64,000 bases of DNA from Coniferiporia sulphurascens. Taxonomy: Eukaryota; Basidiomycota; Agaricomycetes; Hymenochaetales; Hymenochaetaceae. Where the stretch lies: assembly GCA_002794785.1 (NCBI GenBank), contig NBBA01000022.1:434001-498000 (forward strand), read 5' to 3'. Position numbers and translations under genes: made by a program. This document shows positions 46,598 to 57,898 of the stretch, piece by piece. How positions within the stretch are numbered: position 1 is the stretch's first letter; every line of letters begins with the position of its first letter. Under the pieces are notes generated by a model that was not told where the DNA came from, made no database searches, and saw only the letters and a list, made by a program, of their open reading frames with translations.

Positions 46598-49500
46598 TCA
46601 ACGTAGACTCAGAGGTTCGACGCCCAGTCCGGTCCTCGCAAGGTCCTCTTTACTTGCGAATATTTCAGCCAATATGAAGGCGGCAAGATTAGGGTCGGAC
46701 CAATAAGAGGAGTGAGCCTTGAAGATAATTATGAGATTGCGCCGCAAAGATAGTACAGAAATATGACCTACAGTGATCATGTCTAATAATCAGGAGGGAC
46801 GATAAGAAAGAAATATAGTGGTCTGGAAAGCGGTGCGTCCTCACCAAAATAGCCGCTAATATTGCCTTCTGACGGAAGAATGAAGTCCAGGGTACCACGG
46901 GGATTTAGCGCAAGGAAGCTGGGGAGTGTCAAGTTATGGTCGACGGTTGATAGTAAGCAGACAAAAAAGTGCTGAGGATATTTACCGTCGTTCTTCCTTC
47001 GTACCCTCTATAGCCACCATTGCACCTCCTAATTCAAATCCGCTTTTGGCACCGGGGGACATGGGTGGCATGGTCGGACTACGAGATTTTGGCGAAGTCG
47101 AGAACCCTCCTTCAAACAATCTGGACACTCTGGACGAGAAGGTAGTGAACAAGGGCGTGTTGATATTCTTAACCATAGAGGGTGGCATGTCCTTCGCTTT
47201 CCTGGCAGAATTGCTAGCGTTATGAGTGTGGCATAAACTGCTTGGCTATTTCCACTCGCCTCGCGTCTACAGTTGGGTTGAGCAAATAACTGGGCGCAAT
47301 CAGACCGAACACTTTCTGAAGAGATTTGCAAAAGCCTACGCAATGGGATCTGACGGGTTGAAAATATTGTAGACGGAATCGACCTATCCGCAAGACTTTA
47401 AAGAGACATGACATCAATAACGAGATGCTACTGACAGCAAGACAACCGAACAGGCCCGCATTGTCAAACTGTATTTCTGTCAACAAAGATAGACAAGCAA
47501 CCTATAACGATATACGCACTGCTTCATCCGACGGTGAGTTGACAGTCCGTTCCCGACCCTAGTTTTGTTAATAAATGATGTATAACCAATGCAACCCTCC
47601 GCACCTTCCTCGCGATTGTCTGCGTCCGATTAATATGAACAAATAATGGGAATGGGCTCCCAATCATGAAAAGAGATCTACAAAGGCACGGAGGGAATTT
47701 GAGAATAACTTATACCCTCGAGGAAAATTCTTGCCTTGTATTGAATAAAAATAACTCCGAACATTCTTTCATGTAGGATGGCTCCATGCTTGACAATGGG
47801 GGCTGAGTAGTCGGCTGATTTGACAAAATATGACCAGCCAATGCGGAGCCTAAAGAATGGGCCAGAATGTGCTATACTGCCAGGAATCATTAATAAGGTA
47901 AAATCCGACCCAATAAGCGTTGCACTGACCACACGTCCGTTGACATCAAATCCTGGGTTTCGTGCACACCAAAGCCGATAGATGCGATTACTAGCCAAAA
48001 TATTTAATCGAGCAACACGTTTCACTGATTTAAAAGAGCTTACGCTTGCTTTACAACCTTGAAGTTTCGGTCTAGCATTAATTGTCAGCGCCTTTTTAAG
48101 ACAACAAGCAACCTACTGCTTTTATCATTTGCTCTTTGTGTTGACTGGGGGTTGATCGTCAGTACAATACAACAAGGATGGCCAATAGAAGCGACATACC
48201 TCATGAAATAGGGTATATCTATAAGCACATTGTTCATTAGTTCACGAACATAAGGGACTGTGTTCTTGATGGTGATATCTTAAAGGGTCTGCGTGAGGTT
48301 TAGCCCAGACACTGGTAAGTAAAATGTTCACCGTTTAATGTGAATTCGTTGTCTAGTCCCACGTCTTCACGATGCTTTTCCTCGACAATGCCAAGTCTGA
48401 GATTTGTTCGCCATTGTACTGGAAGAAATTGGACGCGACGATTACGCATGACTGAAGAAAGCGCAGGTGAAGTTGATTGCTTCTTAGCGATCTGTCTGAA
48501 GAGGTTTGCAGCGTAGATAAAGTTGTAGTCTTCATATTGAGTGGCAAGCTACCACCAGAAGCAGAATAAGCGTGAAGCGCAAACTCGCCGGGAAAATAAA
48601 TAAAACCTACCCCTTGACCTATTCCATGAATGATAAATATTAGATCTGTGACGTCTCCACTGCCTTCATTCCCTACAGCAGGTAGTGGCCTTTCTACGCT
48701 TTTCCCTCGCCTGCCAACATAGTCTTTCCGCTTTGCTTCGTTGTTCTTACGCTCGGGTGCGACAGCGACATCTTCCTCAGGTCGACGTGCCGTCTCCTCC
48801 TCTGCCGTCTTGGGCTGAGCCGGAACGCTTGATGATCTGGGTCTATCTCGAGATATCGCCTCGGATAAGACCGCATCGTAGCCTCTGTACACAGGCGTGG
48901 ACCCGGGATAGAAAGTCAAAGCCGCTGGCTTCGAATTCGATGAACCAGGGAAGAAACTTAGGAAAGGCTTCGGTGCGTTCCTTTGGCATACAGTTCAGTG
49001 CAGCTTTTGGATATCGTTAGTTTCGTGCTTACAGAACTAGATATGCTTTCGTGCCATTTTCAAACACGACAGATCGTGCTTCATCAAGTTTCTGCTTCAA
49101 CTTTGCGTGTGCCTCAAATCCAAGCTTAAACGCCGTTGACAGTTCAGATTCATAAGACAGTAGCCAAGGCATCACATGCAGGTAGAGCTCTTCCAGTTGC
49201 TCTGAAAGCTTTCGGGACACCGGGCGATGCTACGAGAAAGGGTTAGTTTGATGTTTTGAAGACAGCCAGCACCATGAATCAGTGTAGCACGCACGTCATC
49301 ATAGAACCAAGTTCCGCGTATGATCCTGATAGGGGGTCCGGTCATTTTCCAGTATATGGGACGAAGCTTGAAATAAATCAACAATCCGTTTCGTTGGAAG
49401 TCGAGACCTCCAACCTACCAGCATGCTCCTGACATCGACTTCAAAGAGTCTATCCTTTGCGATAGACACCCCAACCGTCTGCTCGTCGTCGTCGTCGTTA

Positions 49501-49742
49501 TCCACATCGTCAGAGTCAGAGTCTTCAATCGTACGCTCTTCCTCCGCCAGCTTTCTCTCTTCATCAGACAAAGCCTGCCACGCCAATTCACATTTTGAGC
49601 TTTCCTCGGCAGTGAATGCCTGCCAGGTGACATCCTTTTGAGAGGACTGCGCTATAGGCACAGTTGGAAGCTCTAACAAGGCAGAGCTGGCCTGAGGTCT
49701 CATCCAGCGAACAGCTAGCCTGGGTGCCTGTTCGTCGGTCAT
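46598..49742 (-). CDS. DDHD-domain phosphatidic-acid-preferring phospholipase A1
   Basis: Nineteen exons on the complement: 49419-49742, 49295-49366, 49033-49229, 48611-48980, 48332-48548, 48200-48278, 48113-48144, 48044-48071, 47930-47990, 47735-47871, 47605-47677, 47520-47558, 47436-47468, 47340-47383, 47239-47289, 46986-47201, 46845-46918, 46772-46782, 46598-46717; 725 aa. Intracellular lipase of the DDHD1/2 type, working on phosphatidic acid in Golgi/mitochondrial membranes. Seen: RPIYWKMTGPPIRIIRGTWF, TDLIFIIHGIGQG, the nucleophile elbow HILAHSLGSALAGHILSNQP, SLFMIGSPFPLFVHINRT, VDSVYNIFNPSDPIAY and RGTLDFILPSEG, with AHSSYWSD near the end. It looks broken at first reading, but short exons and one GC-AG intron restore it. 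Introns of 37 and 41 bases are suspiciously short, so exons 7-8 and 15-16 need transcript support. Confidence 0.85.
47678..47734 (-). other. GC-AG intron 10 of the DDHD phospholipase
   Basis: Donor AAG|GCAAGA, acceptor TTGTAG; joins LFNTR to SLFMIGSP. Confidence 0.8.
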
Positions 49743-49918
49743 TGTGGCGGCAGATTGTGAGCAGAGCCGCTCACAGCTCTAGCAGTACTAGTTACTTAGT
49801 GGTAGCATACGGGGCCGCCCGCCATGACGCAAATCTCATCCAAATCAGGAAGGTCCCTTTATTCGGAATTCCACGCTAAATTCGCTTTTCTCGACACCGT
49901 TCTCCGTCTCGTCGCCCT
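49743..49918. promoter_or_regulatory. Bidirectional promoter, phospholipase / uL29m
   Basis: 176 bases between divergent starts; no TATA box seen. Confidence 0.6.
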
Positions 49919-50863
49919 ATGTTCTCTGTTTTGCGGTCTCACGTCGGGCGTCGGCAGCCGGTATGCTTTGCCAACGCTCGGAGATGGCTCGCGACGGAAA
50001 TCTCTATTCCGGCACCTGACGATAGCAAAGACTCGGAGGAACAGCAACGAATTCGCTATGAGCAATTCCTGGAGCAGAAAGCGCTCGAACCGCCTGAGCG
50101 TCCACAGCTCAACGTCGCCGTCAAGGACAGCCATGGTCTCTATGCATTCTTCAGACAGGTGCCCGCAGAGGGAGGGTTGACTGCCAATTCGGCTACTGTT
50201 TATGAGACAATTGAGCCGAAAAACAAGCCATCCTCCAGGACAGGTGCGTGACCCTTTTCCTCCATTTCACAGTGACCCATTTGAACGTGCTGTTCGCAAC
50301 CAAGGTCGTAGCTGGAATGCTGTGGAACTACGCCGGAAGTCATTTAAGGACCTTCACACGCTGTGGTACATTGTTCTACGGGAGCGGAATCTCCTAGCTA
50401 CCCAGAGGGCGGAAGCAAAGAGACTTGGAGTCTTGGATGAATATGTTGAGATTAGAGAAAAGGATACAAGGGTCCGTCTTCACGTTTACATCATGTTATT
50501 TCTTTAATGCTTTGTGAATAGTGTCGTAAAACCATGGCCCGCGTCAAACAAGTCTTAAATGAACGTAGGATCGCATACGAGCAGGCCTACGCTATGGATT
50601 ACGAGAGGTACACAACTGAGAAAGAGAAAGCCGAGCAACTTGCCCTTCAAAGGGAGAAGGAAGCGGACGATATTGCGCGAGAGCGGCAGGAGACCGCCAA
50701 GAAGGTTGGAAGGAACGCACAGACTGAGGCCAGGAGAAAGAGGCAAGCCGCGAAGCGGCCTTTTTCTGTGGAGAGTTTTACGCCCAGCAAGGAGGCCGAG
50801 ACTCGGGGCAGGTTGGCCTGGAGACGATTGGCAAGGGAGCGGGGTAGAACTGCGGTATTGTAG
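49919..50863 (+). CDS. MRPL4: Mitochondrial ribosomal protein uL29m (MRPL47/Mrpl4)
   Basis: Three exons (49919-50243, 50305-50471, 50522-50863) encode 277 aa. The N terminus is an Arg-rich, acid-free mitochondrial leader ([20 protein letters not shown]). The conserved L29/L47 block spans the first splice: [40 protein letters not shown], and [21 protein letters not shown] charged helical C-terminal tail follows, rich in Lys/Glu/Arg. The protein belongs near the exit tunnel of the mitochondrial large subunit. It lies head to head with the phospholipase gene. Confidence 0.92.
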
Positions 50864-51432
50864 CCTGGCATTGAATCCAACGCCCATAACTCGCGGTGTC
50901 GAATCTAGTCCTGATTATAATTATAAGCAAGTAATTAATTGTCTACGACGTCGGCTTCAGGGTACCCTGGCGTCTCCCTGGATTTTGTGCAGCCCAATCC
51001 TGCATTTCACTACTGACCCAGCAATCTTTGACGGCTTTATCCTCGAGTTGTTCGATTTGTCTCCGGCCCAACCTGAGAAGATGCTCGATTGCGTTTATGT
51101 CTCTTGGAGAGATTGAATGCGCATTATGGTGGAAAGTGTGCCGAATATACGTGCTGAACTTAGGCTGTGCGTGGTCTGGTTTTCGCGCTATCAAACGTAG
51201 AGCACTAAACCTGAGTCAAGAGAGAGAAACAACCACCAGAAGGAAGAACAATTACCGACGGTAGAGAGAAAGGACCTCTTTTTGCAATCCGGACCTTCTA
51301 AAAGACATGTACGAGATCAACTGCAAGGAAAGGTCCATTGTGGCATGCCTCCGAGTACCAAGAAATGGTCACGTGGTCTCGCATTAAGGAACCAGCGAGA
51401 GCGGATGTAGTTTGTCCTTTGAGTTCAAGTTC
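50864..51432. other. Spacer before NDUFAF6
   Basis: About 570 bases with 3' UTR and promoter; no supported gene. The ORF at 50559-51116 overlaps uL29m in another frame and is a shadow. Confidence 0.55.
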
Positions 51433-52661
51433 ATGGTGTCGTCCACTCTTTCGAGATCACGCTTGATTAAAAAACAGCATCTTCGATGGTGTCGAGAGTC
51501 ACAGCCTCTACGGGTTGGAAATACCAGTTTTCAACGAGCATACGCAGCCGACAACACTAGTTCACCTTCATCCTCAAACCAAGATCCTGACGCCTACTGC
51601 CGAGATTTTGTCAGGAAACACGATAGAGACTCGTATTTAACCTCGCAATTCTTTCCTCAAAGCCTTCAACCAGCATGTTTTGCTTTGAAGGCCTTCTATG
51701 TGAGTATACAAGGCGTCCAAAAATAGCCTCAAGCAACTCTTACTTTTTCGCCAAACCAGGTTGAGCTTGCGATGATTCAAGACTCCGTATCGAATCCCAT
51801 GGTAGGGCAGCTGAGAATGCAGTTTTGGAAGGATACGGTGGGAGCGATTGCAGAGGTACGTTGGAACGCTTCTGAATTAACAGGCTCGAATAAGTTTATC
51901 TGACAGGGTAGACCTCCACGACATCCCATTGCAATAGCGCTACACAACGCGTCTAAGGTCGCTCAAATTGCTCCTTACCATCTGAAGCGGATTATTGAAG
52001 CCCGAGTATGTTTGCTCGTCTACACTAATTAAAAACACCCATCAATGACGACTGAAGGATGTCGAGCTTAACTCACCTGCTCACCTTAATATGGACACCC
52101 TCCTTGCTCATGCCGAATCGACCGCGTCTACGCTTAACTACCTTCTTCTATCTGTCCTCGGCCTATCCTCCTCAGAGACATATTCACATATAGCCTCTCA
52201 CCTTGGAGTTTCGCAAATGCTTGCGACTCTCTTGCGTGCGCTGCCTTACCATGTTTCAAAGGGCATTATGGTAATACCACCGAGTATAACTGCCAAGCAC
52301 AATATCAACCAAGAAGATGTATTCCGACATGGCCCTGCAGCAACGGGCATACAGGATGCTGTTTATGAGTTCGCTGTAGTGGCCAACGATCACCTCATCA
52401 CTGCACGGGAAATGTTTAATGAAGACGGACGACACCAAGTGCGGAGAGATGTCATGCCGGTCTTCCTTAATGCTGTGAGAAATTCGTAATAATTCGCATT
52501 GGAGTCCCGCTCACACAAGGCTCGTCTAGGTTCCCGTGCAGAACTATTTAAAACGTCTGGAAGCAGCAAACTTTGATGCATTTAATCCGAAGCTGCAGTT
52601 ACGCGATAGCGTTCGACTTCCGTGGCAAATCTGGCGTGGTTATTACAAGAACGCGTTTTGA
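51433..52661 (+). CDS. NDUFAF6: Complex I assembly factor NDUFAF6 (phytoene-synthase-like)
   Basis: Five exons (51433-51699, 51760-51855, 51907-52005, 52058-52474, 52530-52661) encode 336 aa. A basic mitochondrial leader (MVSSTLSRSRLIKKQHLRW) precedes a squalene/phytoene-synthase fold: DAYCRDFVRKHDRDSYLTSQ, FFPQSLQPACFALKAFYVEL, DSVSNPMVGQLRMQFWKDTV, PPRHPIAIALHNA, and a GVSQMLATLLRALPYH segment. The Asp-rich diphosphate motifs of true prenyl synthases are not intact, as expected for NDUFAF6, which is a mitochondrial matrix factor for complex I biogenesis. The end NYLKRLEAANFDAFNPKLQL and WQIWRGYY is also family-typical. All introns are GT-AG. Confidence 0.9.
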
Positions 52662-53187
52662 TACTGTGTTGAGCCAGACGCGAGCTTTTAGCTGTGGTTC
52701 TCACTCTGCATCAACGAACCGCGTATGGACAAGATACAGCGGACAGCGACCAGAATTCACTAGGCTGAGGGAGACGCTTGTCGTGTCACTGAAGCTAAAC
52801 GCGTTTGATCCTTGACAGAACTGTTCGCGGTCACCGCCTTTGCTTCTTGGAGACTTGTCGGCCTCTACCCTGTTTTACAGATACATTTTTGCGTAATCAC
52901 ATAATATATGCACTCGGCGAAATGCCTTTCCATAATAGCGGACGTCCGAGTGGCAAAAATGATCACTCAAGAAGTATCGTAGGTACATAATTGCCAGATG
53001 GGTTTTGTCTGCACGCCTTTCTGGCGAACTAAGTAGCATGTTGGGTTTCTTTGTTTTTGCCAGAATACTCTCACTTTTTGCGCACATCCGGCAAATTGCC
53101 ATATGTGGCCGTGATGACGTAACAATATTGAGCTTGAATTCTTCGTTATAATGTTTCCAGCGCCAACCGCTGCCACGAGCCGCCGCG
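52662..53187. other. Spacer between NDUFAF6 and uL6m
   Basis: About 525 bases; promoter and UTRs presumed, no gene seen. Confidence 0.55.
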
Positions 53188-53900
53188 ATGCTGGCGCGAA
53201 CACGACAATCGCCATCGAACCTACTTCGTTTCTTTAGCTCGTCGTCGTGTCGGCATGGTCACATCTCGCACATAGGACGTGCCCCCGTACCCATCCCGAC
53301 GTCGGCAGTCCTCACACCTTCTCCTACCGCAATAACTGTCGAAGGACCTCTCGGCGTCACTTCCGTCCCTCTTAAGCCTTATATACAGCTGTCTTTTCCT
53401 CAGCCAAACTCGTTATCGGTCGCGGTAGAGGATGCGAAAGTCAAGGAACAACGCCAGATGTGGGGGACAACACGTACACTCATCCACAACGCAATCATTG
53501 GCATGACCGAAGGTTTCAGCGTACCTGTGTATCTTGTTGGTGTCGGCTACCGTGCAACCTTAGAAGACGACCCGCGAGGAACAACGGAGGGGAATAGTGG
53601 TCAGCGGCTCAACATGAAGCTCGGGTTCTCTCATTCGGTACTCGTGGCTATCCCTGCACATATAAAAGTAGAGGTTCCGTTACCGACAAAAATCATGATG
53701 AGTTGCACCGACAAGCATCTATTGGGGCTCTTCGCGGCAAAGGTGCGAAAATGGAGACCTCCTGAACCTTACAAGGGAAAGGTACGCACGTGGTAGCTCT
53801 GAACAGTGTGTTCCCTGACTGACTTTCGGCGAACGTATCATTACAGGGTATATTTGTGGGCAATGAGCAGATTAGAATAAAACAGGTCAAAAAGAAGTGA
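53188..53900 (+). CDS. MRPL6: Mitochondrial ribosomal protein uL6m (MRPL6)
   Basis: Two exons (53188-53781, 53847-53900) encode 215 aa. The N terminus is a Ser/Arg-rich mitochondrial leader (MLARTRQSPSNLLRFFSSSS). The L6 fold follows: SHIGRAPVPIPTSA, ITVEGPLGVTSVPL, WGTTRTLIHNAIIGMTEGF, YLVGVGYRATLEDD, LNMKLGFSHSVLVAIPAHIK, and TDKHLLGLFAAKVRKWRPPE with PYKGKGIFVG across the splice, ending RIKQVKKK. It is a large-subunit protein of the mitochondrial ribosome. The 65-base intron cuts the last 18 codons into a separate exon. Confidence 0.95.
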
Positions 53901-54261
53901 TCGTAATGCCATCTTATTTATCATCGCCACTCGTTTGTCACGCAGATGGATTTGAAGGGCTTTCCGATCCTCTGTAGTTATAGATCAGCACGTCCTTTCG
54001 CATACGACACTTTTAATTTCCGGCCCTGTAAAGGGGGTTCAAAACCTGCTTTCTGATTACTTATGTTCGCCGCAGAATCAATGTTTAAGTGAGAGAAGAT
54101 AGTGCAGAAAAAGGTTGAAATGTGGCCTGAATAACTGTACGCGTTAATTACGTAAACATTCAGACCCTCGCCACTTGCGCGGACCTGGCTCGTGTCTCTA
54201 CGTTGGCCTCCCGAGACTACGTGCCGTTGATCTGTTGACCGTCCTGCTATCCTTTCTAACC
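53901..54261. other. Promoter region of the V-ATPase gene
   Basis: About 360 bases; no gene seen. Confidence 0.5.
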
Positions 54262-55100
54262 ATGTCTACCTGCCCGCCTTATGCACCCTTCTTCGGCTTT
54301 GCTGGTGTGTCTTCAGCGGTATGGGATGTTTTATGCTAATCTCGTGTACGGATACTCATGCAGGTCAAATGTAGATGGTATTCAGTAGTGCGTAAAGCGT
54401 GTGACAACACACCGCAGAAATTGCGATAGCTAACAGCCTCCCGACATGTAGCTATCGGCGCAGCCTACGGGACTTCGAAAGCCGGTATTGGAATCGCGGG
54501 TTTGGGAACGTTTAAGCCAGAATTAATCATGAAGGTTCGTCTTGTTCAAAGCATCATGAGTTTGGTCTTTTAACTCACTTGGACTACAAGTCCCTCATTC
54601 CCGTCGTCATGTCGGGTATCATTGCTGTGTACGGACTCGTTGTCTCGGTATTGATTGCTGGTGGTCGTAAGTACTCTATGTCCATCTGTCGGGGCTTTGC
54701 GCTAATGCCTACCTGCGGGACGAAGTGAATCCTGCGCAAGACTATTCCCTCTTTAGCGGATTTATTCATCTTGCTGCGGGGTTCTCATGCGGGTTTACTG
54801 GGCTCGCGGCGGGGTATGCTATTGGTATTGTCGGAGACTCGGTACGTGGTATCATATGTCTGTGACTCGTTTTGTCACCTGGCTAACGATGCGATAGTGT
54901 GTGCGAGCATACGTATACGAGTCCAAGGTTTTTGTGTCGATGGTACTGATTCTCATTTTTGCGGAAGTGCTAGGGTTGTACGGGTGAGCTTAGATTCATG
55001 TTCTTAATGATTGACCCTTGGTTTGAATGCTCTCTGTTCCTCTAGGTTAATTGTCGCCCTGATTCTGAATTCAAAAGCCGACAGTACCGGGTGTTTATGA
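54262..55100 (+). CDS. VMA3: V-type H+-ATPase proteolipid subunit c (Vma3)
   Basis: Seven exons (54262-54318, 54375-54387, 54452-54534, 54591-54666, 54726-54841, 54898-54983, 55046-55100) encode 161 aa, the usual length. Four transmembrane helices form the proton-carrying ring of the vacuolar ATPase: [16 protein letters not shown] with [52 protein letters not shown], and [20 protein letters not shown] with the essential Glu. Exon 2 is a 13-base microexon coding MVFS. The gene converges on BOR1 with 240 bases between the stop codons. Confidence 0.95.
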
Positions 55101-55340
55101 ACATCTATTGTTTAATTGATGTCTCCGTACCTCAATGCACTATTAGATACCCAACAATTATACTTCTGCATCTAGATTAACAGCGCTTGAACGTTCCGCT
55201 AAGGGGGACATCCAAATCTCCCTCATTGACTGTGTCAATCTAAGGGAAAGTAGCGTGTAGTGCGTATTCTAGATGGTCCACCTCCAATGATTTCGATGTA
55301 CTTTTTAGAACGTCGTCTGGGAGTCCTCAAAATAGTCATA

Positions 55341-57525
55341 TTATAGCGATCCCCCCACAGACTCCATCGTCTGTTTCGTTCAAATTAGTCGGGTAACGGA
55401 CATCTCGAACGGCGTCACACTTACAAACGGAGATGCAGTGGGTCTGTCTAGGACTGCGAGTTCTTCCTCGGTAAATGGCAGTAGTGGTATGATCAAGGTT
55501 CGCAGCGGAATCAAGAGCATAATGATCACCGGAAAACCAATTGCGGCTGAAAAGGGGACCTATCAGTGTTATACACAACATACTTTGTACAACGTACCGA
55601 TCGTCTGCACGATGGCGAAGGTTGCCCCAAACCCAATTAATTGAATTAAAGCAAACATAACGATGCGAGATGTGCGGACTTTGCGCAGGGGCTCAGATGC
55701 GGGAGTCAAATGGCGATCGCGGACTAGGTATACCAGCTTTAATGTCACACCATTCCCCAACAATGCATCTGCACCCATGAACCAACTGAAGATCCATACG
55801 CTCAGCAGCGGGCTCAGAAATAGATTCAGTGGAAGACTCACAAAAGGCCAGCAAGTACCCCTCTTGGGATGAGGTGGAGAACATGTAGAAACGGACCCGT
55901 TAAGAGAACGAGGCACAATGCGCCCTGCGAGAGATTCGATACACGTTGTTCGACAACAGCAACCGGGATCTCGTGTTGTGCAGGACTCGGATCCGGCTCT
56001 GGCAATGTCCCTTCGTCATCAATATTGCCCCCATTATTTGAGTCTCTGTCATCCACTCGCGTCTTGGGAGGAGCGTTGCGGTCGATGCTTTCGACATCAT
56101 CCTTTACGCGTTTTCCCATAACGAGAAGAGATGTTGTGTGTATGGGCGCTTGCGGGATAAGGCCGTTAGGTGCAGGGATACCCAAGAGACCAGCGAGAAA
56201 GGTAGTCACTCCAAGGAGGAAAAAGTCATAATGGAAACCGGGGGGCTTGCGCAGCGGGAACTCGGAGCCTTGAGCAATCAACGACTGGAGCCGCGCGCTT
56301 ACTACGTTATTGTTTTGAAAAATGCGAAATACCGCTCACCGAAACATTATGATCAAAGAAGAAGAGTACCCAGAGCACGAACCCAAACGGAAAGGCGATA
56401 CCGACCCACTTAGCAGGCAGGTCCCAAAACCGCACAAGCCAGGCGCGTCCGCCCGCGGGTTGAAATGCACCGGCAATCGGGAGTGTTTGGGGATTGGCGC
56501 CGTTGAAGTGGCCCCAGTAAGCAAGGCCTGTAGTCGCAACGAGCGAAATAGGCATTCCGTAGTCGTCAAAGAAGCGACGCGCATGTCGGTGGAAAAGCGT
56601 CGTCCGTGCGAGGGCTTGGAAGAGGAAACACAACCCCAGCATGACAAGCGCGAGGATGATTTGCACGAACGCTCCATCAAGAGATGAAGTGCTAAATTGG
56701 CGGGTCAAAACCTGAACGCCGTATTGGAGATAGACCCATGACACAAAAAAGCCAAAGGTGTCGCAGGGGAATCGAGTCACATATTTGAGAAAATTGCACC
56801 CTTTGACGAAAGTTCAATACCGACATAAAACTTCACAAACAAGACCTCACAGTTCAAGGTCGCAGTAATCCAGTGCAGAATAGCACCCCAGAGGTACACC
56901 CAACCGATAAACTGTAGGTAGTCGGGCGCATCACTCTGGCCCTGTAGGATGCTGAAGATGGTCTTGTTAAAAACAGTAATAGGTCCTATCGCCCCATTTA
57001 GCCAGATAATTCTAAGGTCGAGACACGTTGTGGCAGACCTGTGACACCAGCAATACATAGCGGCTGCGCACCGAAGACCGAGAATATGAAGGCGGCCATG
57101 AACGAGGACAATAGGACTTCGGCGACACCATACTCGTTAGTCGTTTCGATCAAATCCAGTGAGAATGCAATGCCTGGAAGAACACTGTGAAAAACCATGA
57201 CCATCAGCTGTGTTTAGAGCGGGGGGCGACAAACACATGCTTACTTTGCAAAGAAAATAAGAAACGTAGCAGGTATCACCCTGTAGTTCCACGCATCGCT
57301 CCAGTCACTGGCATAGTATGGTGCTCGCGCGCGGATGTCCTGGACTATGCCATGAAACGGGCGAGTGGAGGGCAATCCCGAGGAAATGATGAAGTTCTGT
57401 CGTTTTCTGAGCCGGAGCCCAGGAGTCGCCGAGACGGCTGTAGACGGCGGGTTGGAGGAGACATCGGGGTTGTGTACAGTCGTAGCGGCGAGTCCGTCAT
57501 CAACGTGAATCTTTTCTCCCTCCAT
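55341..57525 (-). CDS. BOR1: BOR1-type borate/bicarbonate anion exchanger (SLC4 family)
   Basis: Eight exons, complement(55341-55370, 55425-55546, 55598-55785, 55842-56284, 56340-56800, 56851-56985, 57039-57184, 57245-57525), encode 601 aa. Plasma-membrane exporter of the SLC4/HCO3 fold. Seen: IVQDIRARAPYYASDWSDAW, FFANVLPGIAFSLDLIETTN, FGAQPLCIAGVTGPITVFNK, FLKYVTRFPCDTFGFFVSWV, FFDHNVSSLIAQGSEFPLRK, GFHYDFFLLGVTTFLAGLLG, PNGLIPQAPIHTTSLLV, RVSNLSQGALCLVL and WFMGADALLGNGV. About 13 hydrophobic segments fit the family. The loop between residues 390 and 435 is acidic and Asn-rich. The acceptor of intron 1 is taken at TTTTCACAG because only it gives FFANVLPG in frame. The start is the first ATG with the downstream frame. 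Confidence 0.92.
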
Positions 57526-57898
57526 GAACGGAGCCGGCAACTCTGTTATTGTCGAGGCTGACTAGAGAAGGGCATTGCACGAGCGTCAGCTCCAGCAGAT
57601 ATTTCTGAAAATACGCGAGTGCGGGAGACCTTTTCTATATATGCAGGCTGGCCCCACTGAGAAGCTAGCGGCGGGTCGCGCCAAATTTGGACACATATTA
57701 ATATATTTGCCTAATGGAGGATCAGTTCATAGTATAAGTATATGCTCAGAGGCCTGCACACGTTGCCGAAGAAATCAGGGAAGTAATCCGTATTGTACAC
57801 TCGCTTGCATGTAACGGAATGTATTGTCACGGACGTTTCTTATATTAATCAGGTCTCATTCTCAGAGAGTTATGCGTTTACAAAGTAGTGGCCCGGGC
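57526..57898. other. BOR1 promoter / ABHD12 3' flank
   Basis: About 370 bases; AT-rich near 57700-57740 with no gene seen. Confidence 0.55.

Noticed and set aside
46613..46623. GGTTCGACGCC matches a B-box consensus
   Set aside because: It lies over the 3' coding exon of the phospholipase on the other strand, with no A box or cloverleaf around it.
46598..48350. DDHD phospholipase gene looked frameshifted and pseudogenised (breaks near the lipase elbow and near IGSPFP)
   Set aside because: Short introns, one with a GC donor, restore every conserved motif in one frame whose total length divides by three, so the gene is taken as intact.
50559..51116. 185-codon plus-strand ORF
   Set aside because: Overlaps the last exon of uL29m in another frame and has no family signature.
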